In this document: positions 34,868-47,640 of the stretch, piece by piece
Numbering within the stretch: position 1 is the first letter of the stretch
Layout: every line of letters starts with the position of its first letter
NCBI RefSeq assembly: GCF_040712315.1
Contig: NC_134020.1
Location: 45,121,751-45,185,750, forward strand
DNA: 64,000 nt
Direction: 5' to 3'
Origin: Castanea sativa
Lineage: Eukaryota > Streptophyta > Magnoliopsida > Fagales > Fagaceae
The notes under the pieces: generated by a model
What the model was told of the DNA's origin: nothing
Databases searched by the model: none
Seen by the model: the letters and a program-made list of their open reading frames with translations, nothing else
Position numbers and translations under genes: made by a program

Positions 34868-37327
34868 CTAAAGAGACCATGTTGTTTCTCTATTGAGTGG
34901 CTTGCCACTTGTAGCAATTTGTCGAGTATGTCCAGCTACTCCATATTGATGACAGAGATGCTGCTTCTTCTCTTTGGACTTTTGAGCATTACTTTTCTTA
35001 GCCCTAGGGTTTTTGGTTTCTTTCCTAGCTAGCTTAGGGGGTGCTCCTAAGATAGATTTACCCTTGTCTATGTTCTCACTAACTATCACAATTTTAGCAT
35101 CATTATTCTCAGATTCAATATTGTTAGCAGGAGAAACAAAAACAGTAGTACTAGAAGAAGAAATATTAGGAGAAGAGAAATCATACTGTAAAATGGTTCG
35201 ATCGGAGGCGGATTTCTGCATACTAAGTATCTCATCAAGCTTTGTACTTGAGGTCCTCTCCAACTAAGCTTTAACTTGGAACAGTTCTGCCTCAAGCTTC
35301 TTAACCTTCTCAGCTAAGAAATTGTTTTTAAACCTCAATGCTCCAATGGTCTGATTTGCTTCATCAAACTTTGCGGAGAGTTATTCTCATTCAAGCTCCA
35401 CATCACTAAGCTTCTTGGTGGCCAACCTATACAACTTCTCATGCTTTTTCGAGACCTTATATAACTTTGCATAGGTTGTGTGGATACCATCTTGCTCATC
35501 TATCTTTTCAAACTTTGACTCCACCAAGTATTCTTCTTCAACCACATCTTCTACAATCCCCTCAGTAGGATTGACAGTGGCGGTGAAGGCATTTAGGATT
35601 CTGTCATCCTCATTTTCGGAATCATCCTCAGGCTCAGTGTCGCTCAAGGTAGCAGCAAGTGCCTTGCTTTTCCCAATGGACTTGAGATAAGTAGGGCACT
35701 CTTGTTTCATGTGACCGAATCCTTGATACCCGAAACACTTGGGTCCTGAGGGAACAGTGTACTAACCGCCATTCCTAGCATCCTTCTTCCCTTTGTTTTG
35801 GCTCTTAGACTGAGAAGAACTTGATTACCTACGGTCCTTGTCAAAATCCTTTGCATTGGCATTTTTCATGAATTTCTTGAATTGCCTAGTGATGTAGGAC
35901 TTCATTTTAGAATCTTCATCGTTGGAAGACTCATCTGTGTCACTGCTCTTGGCCTTTAGTGCCATGCTCTTACTCTTGCTTAACTTCTTGATCCTAGACA
36001 AACTCAACTCATAGGTTTACATATTTCCAACTAGCTCTATCAAAGGAATTTTATCAATATCGTTTGACTCCTTAATCACAGTGATCTTAGCATGGAATCT
36101 CTCAGGCAGAGATCTGAGCACCTTTCTCACAATCTTGGGTTCGGGAATGGTTTCCCCAAGATTAAATGATGAGTTCACTATGTCCTTGTATAACTTAGCA
36201 TAGGTTGTGTGGATGTCATCTTGCTCATCTATCTTTTCAAACTTTGACTCCACCAAGTATTCTTCTTCAACCACATCTTCTATAATACCCTCAGTAGGAT
36301 TGACAGTGATAGTGAAGGCATTTAGGATTCCGTCATCCTCATTTTCAGAATCATCGTCAGGTTCAATGTCGCTCAAGGTAGTAGCAAGTGCCTTGCTTTT
36401 CCTAATGAACTTGAGATAAGTAGGGCACTCTTGTTTCATGCGACCGAATCCTTGATACCCGAAACACTTGGGTCCTGAGGGAACAGTGTACTGACCGCCA
36501 TCCCTAGCATCCTTCTTCCCTTTGTCTTGGCTCTTAAACTGAGAAGAACTTGATTGCCTATGGTCCTTGTCGAAACCCTTTGAATTGGCATTTTTTATGA
36601 ATTTCTTGAACTACCGAGTGATGTAAGACTTCATTTTAGAATCTTCATCGTCGGAAGACTCATTTGTGTCACTGCTCTTGGCCTTTAGTGCCATGCTCTT
36701 ACTCTTGCTTAACTTTTTGATCCTAGACAAACTCAACTCATAGGTTTACATATTTCCAACTAGCTCTAGCAAAGGAATTTTATCAATAACCTTTGACTCC
36801 TTAATTGCAGTGATCTTAGCATGGAATCTCTCGGGCAGAGATGTAAGCACATTTCTCACAATCTTGGGTTCGGGAATGGTTTCTCCAAGATTAAATGCTG
36901 AGTTCACTATGTCCTTGAGCCTGGCATAAAACTCATCAAATGACTCATCCTCCTCCATCTTAATTTCTTCGAAGCTAGTAGTGAGCCTCTGAAACTTCGA
37001 ATCCTTAACAGCCTTGGTTCCCTTATGGGTTGTTTGGAGAATGGTCCATGCTTCCTTTGTAGTTTCAATGAATGATATCTTCTTGAACTCCTCATTTGTG
37101 ACCAAACTGAATAAAGCATTCAATGCCCTACTGTTGAAATTTGCTACCTTGATATTTGCAGCATCTCAGTCGGCCAACACTTCCTTTGGCTTGGTCCAGC
37201 CTATATCCACAGCTTGCCACACTTTCTCATTTAAAGATTACAAGAAAACTCTCATACATACTTTCTAGTATGCATAGTTAGTGCCATCAAATAAAGAAGG
37301 TATAATTAACGATTGTCCTCTGTCCAT
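34868..37327 (-). pseudogene. UBN2-type gag of element B with internal tandem duplication
   Basis: The ATG at 37327 opens MDRGQSLIIPSLFDGTNYAY. Two stops follow where Trp is expected, then the open UBN2 core 37123-36746 (NALFSLVTNEEFKKI, KEAWTILQTTHKGT, FYARLKDIVN, RFHAKITAIKESK). After it come the linker, the knuckle CFGYQGFGHMKQEC (second Cys changed to Tyr), acidic and heptad regions, and a last CHQYGVAGHTR knuckle. The block from the UBN2 end to the acidic linker is present twice (35460-36186 and 36187-36913). Gag would coat the element's RNA. With stops, a lost Cys and the duplication it is dead. Confidence 0.75.
35460..36913 (-). repeat. Tandem duplication of ~728 bp inside element B gag
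   Basis: Offsets between matched landmarks are constant: TATAACTT at 35460/36187, GAACAGTGTACT at 35752/36481, TTTGACTCCTTAAT about 730 apart. The two units are nearly identical. Both carry the Cys-to-Tyr change in the knuckle, and unit 36187-36913 also has His-to-Arg. At the joint (36187) KLYK from the acidic linker is fused to DIVNS of the UBN2 core. Element A lacks the duplication. Confidence 0.9.
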
Positions 37328-37384
37328 GACAAACAGAGGTCAATAGATCACACAGTAAAGATTAAGCCTAATCAGAGTGTACTT

Positions 37385-37396
37385 GCTCTAATACCA
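37385..37396 (-). promoter_or_regulatory. Primer binding site of element B
   Basis: On the minus strand TGGTATTAGAGC, two bases inside the 5' LTR end. It differs from the initiator tRNA-Met consensus TGGTATCAGAGC at one base, and the copia element at 53765 has the same variant. Confidence 0.85.
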
Positions 37397-37398
37397 CT

Positions 37399-38380
37399 TG
37401 ATAGGCTAAGAATGTATTGACCCCTTGGGTAAATTAACCAATTAATTAATCAAGTCAATTAATTAAGTCAATTTAACATGTAATATGCGTAGTAGCACAA
37501 ATAAATCACCAAATAACTAAAAGCAGTGGAAATTAAATTTGACACGGGTGATTTGTTTATGAATGGGGAAAACCACTGAAGCAAAATCACACCGGCTGAA
37601 TCTAAGGTCACCACTCTCGAGAATCCATTATTATCAAAACAAGAGGTTACAAGTAAAGGAATTTCAGTACCATATATCAACCTATAGTTGAACCCTTACC
37701 CCAATACACAATTGGACTTGTAATGTAGTGACAATCTCTCCTTTCAATGCATGGCACCTAGTACGTGACTAATCAATCGATGCGCGGATCCCAATACACT
37801 GCTTAAACACTAACTTGAGAAAGATGTTGGCTGTAAAGTTCTTCAGTTCATCCACACAATGAAGATCAAGAAGCTCCTTGGTTACAAAATCCTATGGCGT
37901 ACAAATGCAACAGCTTCTTCAAGAGAAAGATGAAGTAGTTCAACTTTTGTCTCTGGCCACATAATGCATGAAGGGATGCCCTAATTCCTTGTGTGACGGC
38001 CTTTAAAATAATCCTTATATATGTCTAGGGCTGTGAGAAAAGAAACCCTGCACAAATAGCTTGGATATGCGCGAAAAATAGATCTGGAAATCTGATTTTT
38101 GTAAACCTCGATAGAAAGGTTATCTGTCGAGGTGCTATCGAGCATCGAGCTAAAAGCTCCTTTTAAACCTCGATAGATGCTATCTGTCGAGTTTTAAAAT
38201 ACATCTTCACTTGTTTCTTGAATAGATTTGCATGGCTTAAACTCTTGAATTGAACACAATGTTGCTTGAAGATTTAAACCATTCTAAATTTACCCAATTA
38301 CAAGTAAAGTGCGTTTTATCAAAGGATTAGTCAATTCTAAATAATATATGTTCATAACAAATTCCACATATGTCCTAACA
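37399..38380 (-). repeat. 5' LTR of element B (982 bp)
   Basis: Plus-strand ends are TGATAGGCTAAG and TATGTCCTAACA. It contains two CTCGATAGAN...TCTGTCGAG motif pairs (about 38108-38190). Its right end abuts the first satellite monomer (CCATTGTTACTTGC at 38381). The terminal AACA is also found before each monomer, so the exact junction is ambiguous by up to four bases. Confidence 0.88.
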
Positions 38381-41300
38381 CCATTGTTACTTGCATTGTA
38401 TATAGCATGAGTCAGCTACTAGTTTATTAAATAAAACAAATATAAACAAATTTTTTCTTAAGCTGGATCTGAACAATTACAACCTGTTCAATCAGACTCA
38501 GTTTATTTACTGCACTATTTTTGAATCGCTCTATCGAAGTAGCTAGGAAGCCAGTCTGCCCCAAAACCATTAACGCCCTATTCATATGGTTAGAGTGAGG
38601 TTGGTAATGTTGCCTAACCTAGTTTCACATTAATTATTATTATTATAAAATTTAGACACTAGAACTTAAATTTTAGATGCTAATTCGCGCTTGTTATAAA
38701 TGCAACAACGGACTGAGGCTAATGACTCACAAAGTGTCTAAAGTAAACTAAGTCCTCTACGTACCATATCTATTCCCACCCCCACATTAATGATTATTAC
38801 CTAAAATTTAAATCCTAACTAACTCGACTTCATTCTTGTGGTTGTGTAATAGTGCATAGTGTTTGATACTTTAATTAACAAGAGTTTGGAAGGAAATACT
38901 ATTTTTCCTTATCTTTCAAGAGAAAGATAAAAATGGGAAATATTAAAAAAAAAAAAAAAAAAAAAAAAGTTGTGTTCTTAAAACACTAGAAATCACAAAT
39001 TTTTTCAAAACCTTTTCATCACTTTCCCAATAGAGCCAAATGGACTGCAAAAGAAAGCTGTCTTCTTAACACCATTGTTACTTGCATTGTATATAGCATG
39101 AGTCAGCGACTAGTTTATTAAATAAAACGAATATAAAAAAATATTTTCTTAAGCTGGATCTGAAAAATTACAACCACTTCAATCAGATTCGTTTTATTTA
39201 CTGCACTATTTTTGAATCGCTCTATCGAAGTAGCTAGGAAGCTAGTCTGCCCCCAAACCATTAACGCGCTATTCAAATGGTTAGAGTGAGGTTGGTAATG
39301 TTGCCTAACCTAGTTTCACATCAATTATTATTATTATAAACTTTAGACGCAAGAACTTAAATTTTAGATGCTAACTCGCGTTCGTTATAAATGCAGCTAC
39401 AGACCGAGGCTAACGACTCACAAAGTGTCTAAAGTAAACTAAGTCCTCTACATACCATATCTATTCCCACCCCCACATTAATGATTATTACCTAAAATTT
39501 AAATGCTAACTAACTCAACTTCGTTATTGTGGTTGTGTAATAGTGCATAGTGTTTGATACTTTAATTAACAAGAGTTTGGAAGGAAATACTATTTTTCCT
39601 TATCTATCAAGAGAAAGATAAAATGGGAAACATTAATATCAAAATTAAAAAACAAAAAAAAGTGATGTTCTTAAAACTCTAGCTATCACAATTTTTTTCA
39701 AAACCTTTTCATCACTTTCCCAATATAGCCAAATGGACTGCAAAAGAAAGTTGTGTTCATAACACCATTGTTACTTGCATTGTATATAGCATGAGTCAGC
39801 GACAAGTTTATTAAATAAAACGAATATAAACAAATTTTTTCTTAAGGTGGATCTGAACAATTACAACCTGTTCAATCAGACTTACTTTATTTACTGTACT
39901 ATTTTTGACTCCTTCTACCAAAGTAGCTAGGAAGCTAGTCTGCCCTCAAACCTTTAATGCGATATTCATATGGTTAGAGTGAGGTTGGTAATGTTGCCTA
40001 ACCTAGTTTCATTAATTATTATTATTATAAACTTTAGACGCTAGAACTTAAATTTTAGATGCTAACTCGCGTTGGTTATAAATGCAACTACGGACTAAGG
40101 CTAATGACTCACAAAGTGTCTAAAGTAAACTAAGTCCTCTACGTACCATATCTATTCCCACCCCCTCAATAATGATTATTACCGAAAATTTAAATGCTAA
40201 CTAACTCGACTTCGTTCTTGTGATTGTGTAATAGCGCAAAGTGTTTGATACTTTAATTAACAAGAGTTTGGAAGGAAATACTATTTTTCCTTATCTTTCA
40301 AGAGAAAGATAAAAATGGGAAATATTAATGTAAAAATTTAAAAACAAAAAAAAAGTGATGTTCTTAAAACTCTAGCAATCACAACTTTTTTCAAAACCTT
40401 TTCATCACTTTCCCAATATAGCCAAATGGACTGCAAAAGAAAGTTGTGTTCATAACACCATTGTTACTTGCATTGTATATAGCATAAGTCAGCGACTAGT
40501 TTATTAAACAAAACGAATATAAACAAATTTCTTCTTAAGCCGGATCTAAACAATTACAACCTGTTCAATCAGACTCAATTTATTTACTGCACTATTTTTG
40601 AATTGCTATATCGAAGTAGCTAGGAAGCTAGTCTGCCCCCAAACCATTAACGCGCGATTCATATGGTTAGAGTGAGCTTGGTAATGTTGCCTAACCTAGT
40701 TTCACATTAATTATTATTATTATAAACTTTAGATGCTAGAACTTAAATATTAGATGCTAATTCACGCTTGTTATAAATGCAGCAACAGACTAAGGATAAT
40801 GACTCACAAAGTGTCTAAAGTAAACTAAGTCCTCTACGTACCATATCTATTCCCACCCCCACATTAATGATTATTACCTAAAATTTAAATGCTAACTAAC
40901 TCGACTTCGTTCTTGTGGTTGTGTAATAGTGCATAGTGTTTGATACTTTAATTAACAAGTGTTTGGAAGGAAATACTATTTTTCCTTATCTTTCAAGAGA
41001 AAGATAAAAATGGGAAATATTAAAATAAAAATTTTAAAAAAAAAGGTTGTGTTCTTAAAACTCTAGTAATCACAAATTTTTTCAAAACCTTTTCATCACT
41101 TTCCAAATATAGGCAAATGGACTGCAAAAGAAAGCTGTGTTCTTAACACCATTGTTACTTGCATTGTGTATAGCATGAGTCAGCGACTAGTTTATTAAAT
41201 AAAACGAATATAAACAAATATTTTCTTAACCTGGATCTGAAAAATTACAACCACTTCAATCAGACTCATTTTGTTTACATCACTATTTTTGAATCACTCT

Positions 41301-44300
41301 ATCGAAGTAGCTAGGAAGCTAGTCTGCCCCCAAACCATTAACGCCCTATTCAAATGGTTAGAGTGAGGTTGGTAATGTTGCCTAACCTAGTTTCACATCA
41401 ATTATTATTATTATAAACTTTAGACGCTAGAACTTAAATTTTAGATGCTAACTCGCGTTGGTCATAAATGCAGCTACGGACTGAGGCTAACGATTCACAA
41501 AGTGTCTAAAGTAAACTAAGTCCTCTACGTACCATATCTATTCCCACCCCCACATTAATGATTATTACCCAAAATTTAAATGCTAACTAACTCAACTTCG
41601 TTCTTGTGGTTGTGTAATAGTGCATAGTGTTAGATACTTTAATTAACAAGTGTTTGGAAGGAAATACTGTTTTTCCTTATCTTTCAAGAGAAAGATAAAA
41701 ATGGGAAATATTAATATAAAAATTTTAAAAAAAATTGTGTTCTTAAAACTCTAGTAATCACAATTTTTGTCAAAACCTTTTCATCACTTTCCCAATATAG
41801 CCAAATCGACTGCAAAAGAAAGTTGTGTTGACAACACCATTGTTACTTGCGTTGTATAAAGCATGAGTCAACGACTAGTTTATTAAATAAAACGAATATA
41901 AACAAATATTTTCTTAACCTGGATCTGAAAAATACAACCACTTCAATCAGACACATTTTGTTTACTGCACTATTTTTGAATCGCTCTATCGAAGTAGCTA
42001 GGAAGCTAGTCTGCCCCCAAACCATTAACGCGCTATTCAAATGGTTAGAGTGAGGTTGGTAATGTTGCCTAACCTAGTTTCACATCAATTATTATTATTA
42101 TAAACTTTAGACGCTAGAACTTAAATTTTAGATGCTAACTCGCGTTGGTTATAAATGCAGCTACGGACTGAGGCTAACGACTCACAAAGTGTCTAAAGTA
42201 AACTAAGTCCTCTACGTACCATATCTATTCCCACCCCGACATTAATGATTATTACCCAAAATTTAAATGCTAACTAACTCAACTTCGTTCTTGTGGTTGT
42301 GTAATAGTGCATAGTGTTTGATACTTTAATTAACAAATGTTTGGAAGGAAATACTGTTTTTCCTTATCTTTCAAGAGAAAGTTAAAAATGGGAAATATTA
42401 ATATAAAAATTAAAATAAAAAAATTTTGTTCGTAAAACTCTAGTAATCAGAATTTTTTTAAAAACCTTTACATCACTTTCCCAATATAGCCAAATCGACT
42501 GCAAAAGGAAGTTGTGTTCATAACACCATTGTAATTGCGTTGTATATAACATGAGTCAGCGACTAGTTTATTAAATAAAACGAATATAAACAAATTTTTT
42601 CTTAAGCTGGATCTGAACAGTTACAACCTGTTCAATCAGACTCAGTTTATTTACTGCACTATTTTTGAATCGCTCTACCAAAGTAGCTTGGACGCTAGTC
42701 TGCCCAAACCTTTAATGCGCTATTCATATGGTTAGAGTGAGGTTGGTAATATTGCCTAACCTAGTTTCACATTAATTATTATTATTATAAAGTTTAGACG
42801 CTAGAACTTAAATTTTAGATGCTAACTCGCGTTGGTTATAAATGCAGCTACAGACTGAGGCTAACGACACACAAAGTGTATAAAGTAAACTATGTCCTCC
42901 ACGTACCATATCTATTCCCACCCCCACATTAATGATTATTACCTAAATTTTAAATGCTAACTAACTCAACTTCGTTATTGTGGTTGTGTAATAGCGCAGA
43001 GTGTTTGATACTTTAGTTAACAAGAGTTTAGAAGGAAATACTATTTTTCCTTATCTTTCAAGAGAACAATAAAAATGGGAAATATTAATATAAAAAAAAA
43101 AAGTGTTGTTCTTAAACTCTAGCTATCACAATTTTTTTCAAAACCTTTTCATCACTTTCCCAATATAGCCAAATGGACTGCAAAAGAAAGTTGAGTTCAT
43201 AGCACCATTGTAACTTGCATTGTATATAGCATGAGTCAACGACTAGTTAATTAAATAAAACGAATATAAACAAATTTTTTCTTAAGCTGGTTCTGAATAG
43301 TTAAAACCTGTTCAATCAGACTCAGTTTATTTACTGCACTATTTTTGAATCGCTCTACCACAGTAGCTCGGAAGCTAGTCTGCCCCCAAACCTTTAATGC
43401 GCTATTCATATGGTTAGAGTGCGGTTGGTAATGTTGTCTAACCTAGTTTCACATTAATTATTATTATTATAAACTTTAGACGCTAGAACTTAAATTTTAG
43501 ATACTAACTCGCGCTGGTTATAAATGCAGCTACGGACTGAGGCTAATGGCTCATAAAGTGTCTAAAGTAAACTAAGTCCTCTACGTACCATATCTATTCC
43601 CAATCCCACATTAATGATTATTACCTAAGATTTAAATGCTAACTAACTCGACTTCATTCTTGTGGTCGTGTAATAGTGCATAGCGTTTGATACTTTAATT
43701 AGCAAGACTTTGGAAGGAAATACTTTTTTTCCTTATCTTTCAAGAGAAAGATAAAGATGGGAAATATTAATATAAAAATTTAAAAAAAAAAAAAGGTTGT
43801 GTTCTTTAAACTCTAGTAATCACAAATTTTTTCAAAACCTTTTCATCACTTTCCCAATATAGCCAAATAGACAGCAAAAGAAAGTTGTGTTGATAACACC
43901 ATTGTTACTTGAATTGTATATAGCATGAGTCAGCGATTAGTTTATTAAATAAAACAAATATAAATTTTTTTTTCTTAAGTTGGATCTAAACAATTACAAC
44001 CTGTTCAATCAGACTCAGTTTATTTATTGCAGTATTTTTGAATCGCTCTACCGAAGTAGCTAGGAAGCTAGTCTATCCCCAAACCTTTAATGCGCTATTC
44101 ATATGGTTAGAGTGAGGTTGGTAATGTTGCCTAACCTAGTTTCACATTAATTATTATAATTGTAAACTTTAGACGCTAGAACTTAAATTTTTTATGCTAA
44201 CTCGCGTTGGTTATAAATGCATCTACGGACTGAGGCTAACAACTCGCAAAGTGTCTAAAGTAAACTAAGTCCTCTACGTACCATATCTATTCCCACCCCC

Positions 44301-47300
44301 ACATTAATGATTATTATCCAAAATTTAAATGCTAACTAACTTGACTTCTTTCTTGTGGTTGTGTAATAGTGCGTAGTGTTTGATACTTTAATTGACAAGA
44401 GTTTGGAAGGAAATACTCTTTTTCCTTATCTTTCAAGAGAAAGATAAAAATGGGAAATATTAATATAAAAATTTTAAAAAAAAGGTTGTGTTCTTTAAAC
44501 TCTAGTAATCACAAAATTTTTCAAAACCTTTACATCACTTTCCCAATATAGCCAAATAGACTGCAAAAGAAAGTTGTGTTGATAACACCATTGTTACTTG
44601 AATTGTATATAGCATGAGTCAGCGATTAGTTTATTAAATAAAACAAATATAAACAAATTTTTTCTTAAGTTGGATCTGAACAATTACAACCTGTTCAATC
44701 AGACTCAGTTTATTTATTGCAGTATTTTTGAATCGCTCTACCGAAGTAGCTAGGAAGCTAGTCTACCCCCAAACCTTTAATGCGCTATTCATATGGTTAG
44801 AGTGAGGTTGGTAATATTGCCTAACCTAGTTTCACATTAATTATTATTATTGTAAACTTTAGACGCTAGAACTTAAATTTTAGATGCTAACTCGCGTTGG
44901 TTATAAATGCATCTACGGACTGAGGCTAACAACTCGCAAAGTTTCTAAAGTAAACTAAGTCCTCTACGTACCATATCTATTCCCACCCCCACATTAATGA
45001 TTATTACCCAAAATTTAAATGCTAACTAACTCAACTTCGTTATTGTGGTTGTGTAATAGCCCAGAGTGTTTGATACTTTAGTTAACAAGTGTTTAGAAGG
45101 AAATACTATTTTTCCTTATCGTTCAAGAGAACGATAAAAATGGGAAATATTAATATAAAAAAAAGTGTTGTTCTTAAAACTCTAGCTATCAAAAAATTTT
45201 TCAAAACCTTTTCATCACTTTCCCAATATAGCCAAATGGACTGCAAAAGAAAGTTGTGTTCATAACACCATTGTAACTTGAATTGTATATAGCATGAGTC
45301 AACGATTAGTTTATTAAATAAAACAAATATAAACAAATTTTTCTTAAGCTAGATCTGAACAATTACAACCTGCTCAATCAGACTCAGTTTATTTGCTGCA
45401 CTATTTTTGAATTGCTCTACCAAAGTGGCTAGGAAGTTAGTCTGCCCCCAAACCTTTAATGCACTATTCATATGGTTAGAGTGAGGTTGGTAATGTTGCC
45501 TAACCTAGTTTCACATTAATTATTATTATTATAAACTTAAGACGCTAGAACTTAAATTTTAGCTGCTAACTCGCGTTGGTTATAAATGTTGCTACGGACC
45601 GAGGCTAACGACTCAGAAAGTGTCTAAAGTAAACTTAGTCCTCTACGTACCATATCTATTCCCACCCCCACATTAATGATTATTACCTAAAATTTAAATG
45701 CTAACTAACTCGACTTCGTTTCTTGTGGTTGTGTAATTGCGCAGAGTGTTTGATACTTTAATTAATAAGAGTTTGGAAGGAAATACTATTTTTCCTTATC
45801 TTTCAAGAGAAAGATAAGAATGGGAAATATTAATATAAAAATTTTATAAAAAAAAAAGTTGTGTTCTTAAAACTCTAGTAATCGCAATTTGTTTCAAAAC
45901 CTTTTCATCACTTTCCCAATATAGCCAAATGGACTGCAAAAGAAAGTTGTGTTCATAACACCATTGTAACTTGCATTGTATATAGCATGAGTCAGCGACT
46001 AGTTTATTAACTAAAATGAATATAAACAAATTTTTTCTTAAGCTGGATCTGAACAATGACAACCTGTTCACTCAAACTCAGTTTATTTACTACACTATTT
46101 TTGAATCGCTCTACCGAAGTAGCTAGGAAGCTAGTCTTCCCCCAAACCTTTAATGCGCTATTCATATGGTTAGAGTGAGGTTGGTAATGTTGCCTAACCT
46201 AGTTTCACATTAATTATTATTATTATTATAAACTTTAGATGCTAGAACTGAAATTTTAGATGCTAACTCGCGTGGTTATAAATGCAGCTACGGACTGAGG
46301 CTAACGACTCACAAAGTGTCTAAAGTAAACTAAGTCCTCTACGTACCATATCTATTCCCACCCCCACATTAATGATTATTACCTAAAATTTAAATGCTAA
46401 CTAACTCGACTTCGTTCTTGTGGTTGTGTAATAGTGCATAGTGTTTGATACTTTAATTAATAAGAGTTTGGAAGGAAATACTATTTTTCCTTATCTTTCG
46501 AGAGAAATGTAAAAATGAGAAATATTAATATAAAAATTAAAGAACAAAAAGAAGTGATGTTCTTAAAACTCTAGCTATCACAATTTTTTTCAAAACCTTT
46601 TCATCACTTTCCCAATATAGCCAAATGGACTGCAAAAGAAAGTTGTGTTCATAACACCATTGTTACTTGCATTGTATATAGCATGAGTCAGCGACTAGTT
46701 TATTAAATAAAATGAATATAAACAAATTTTTTCTTAATCTGGATCTGTACAATTACAACCTGTTCAATCAGACTCAGTTTATTAACTGCACTATTTTTGA
46801 ATCACTCTACCGAAGTAGCTAGGAAGCTAGTCTGCCCCTAAACCTTTAATGCGCTTTTCATATGGTTAGAGTGAGGTTGGTAATGTTGCCTAACCTAGTT
46901 TCACATTAATTATTAATATTATAAACTTTAGACGCTAGAACTTAAATTTTTGAAGCTAACTCGCGTTGGTTATAAATGCAGCTACGGACTGAGGCTAACA
47001 GCTCACAAAGTGTCTAAAGTAAACTAAGTCCTCTATGTACCGTATCTATTCCCACTCCCACATAAATGATTATTACCTAATATTTAAATGGACTTCGTTC
47101 TTTTGGTTTTGTAATAGTGCATAGTGTTTGATACTTTAATTAACAAGAGTTTGGAAGGAAATACTATTTTTCCTTATCTTTCGAGAGAAAGATAAAAATG
47201 TGAAATATTAATATAAAAATTTTAAAAAAAAAATTTGTGTTCTTAAAACTCTAGTAATCACAAGTTTTTTCAAAACCTTTTCATCACTTTCCCAATATTG

Positions 47301-47321
47301 CCAAATGGACTACAAAAGAAA
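38381..47321 (+). repeat. Tandem satellite array, 13 monomers of ~690 bp
   Basis: Monomer starts (CCATTGT) are at 38381, 39072, 39765, 40458, 41149, 41837, 42526, 43205, 43899, 44588, 45268, 45961 and 46657. Unit lengths run from 679 to 696. Every unit ends with an A-rich tract of variable length, TTTTCAAAACC(T/A)TTTCATC, and GACTGCAAAAGAAAG. Each has a hairpin TATCTTTC-AAGA-GAAAGATA or a variant. Variants are shared between units three apart (38381/40458, 39072/41149) and between neighbours (41149/41837, 43899/44588), as expected from unequal exchange. Short frames on either strand are not conserved, so it is non-coding. Confidence 0.97.
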
Positions 47322-47640
47322 TTTGAGTGAAGGGTTGTGGCTAGTGATGGTTTAGGACTTTCTTATAATGGATTTGGGTGTGTTTGGATTCAAAATTTTA
47401 GATCTTTTATGGTTTTTGCATTTTACACTGATATGTAATTAGATACCTGAATCTGACCCCGTTAAGTATTTAAATTGCTAAGATAACCTAGCATTAGCAT
47501 TATTATATTATAAAAATATGCAAGAAAATAATTTTAATTAAAAAGGTGTCTCTTTTTTTCCTCTTAAGATATTATTTAGTTTAGTGCAAAAATGCTTACT
47601 AATACTATAAATTACGTAAACATTGTATTAGATGCTTTTA
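47322..47640 (+). repeat. Segmental duplication, right copy, part before the Helitron
   Basis: It matches 23754-24075 (TTTGAGTGAAGGGTTGTGG ... CATTGTATTAGATG) and stops at GATGCTTTTA, where the inserted element begins. Confidence 0.92.

Larger units (their letters stand above)
30096..38380 (-). mobile_element. LTR retrotransposon B, gag-only with extra ORF
   Basis: On the minus strand: 5' LTR 38380-37399, primer site 37396-37385, gag 37327-34868, non-coding region, PF20167-type ORF 32823-31642, purine tract 31100-31087 and 3' LTR 31086-30096. The LTR ends are TGTTAGGA...CTATCA. No reverse transcriptase or integrase is present, so the element would depend on another copia element's enzymes. 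The flanks do not form a target duplication (GCAGT at 30091-30095 versus CCATT at 38381-38385), and the two LTRs are visibly more different from each other than the 3' LTR is from the LTR piece at 63588-64000. That points to recombination between elements after insertion. Confidence 0.85.

Noticed and set aside
41843..46071. Minus-strand frames in the satellite (for example 45106-45336, 45844-46071) with a shared QSIWLYWESDEKVLK word
   Set aside because: The shared word follows from monomer identity. Starts, lengths and frames differ between monomers and are broken in most, so there is no sign of coding selection.
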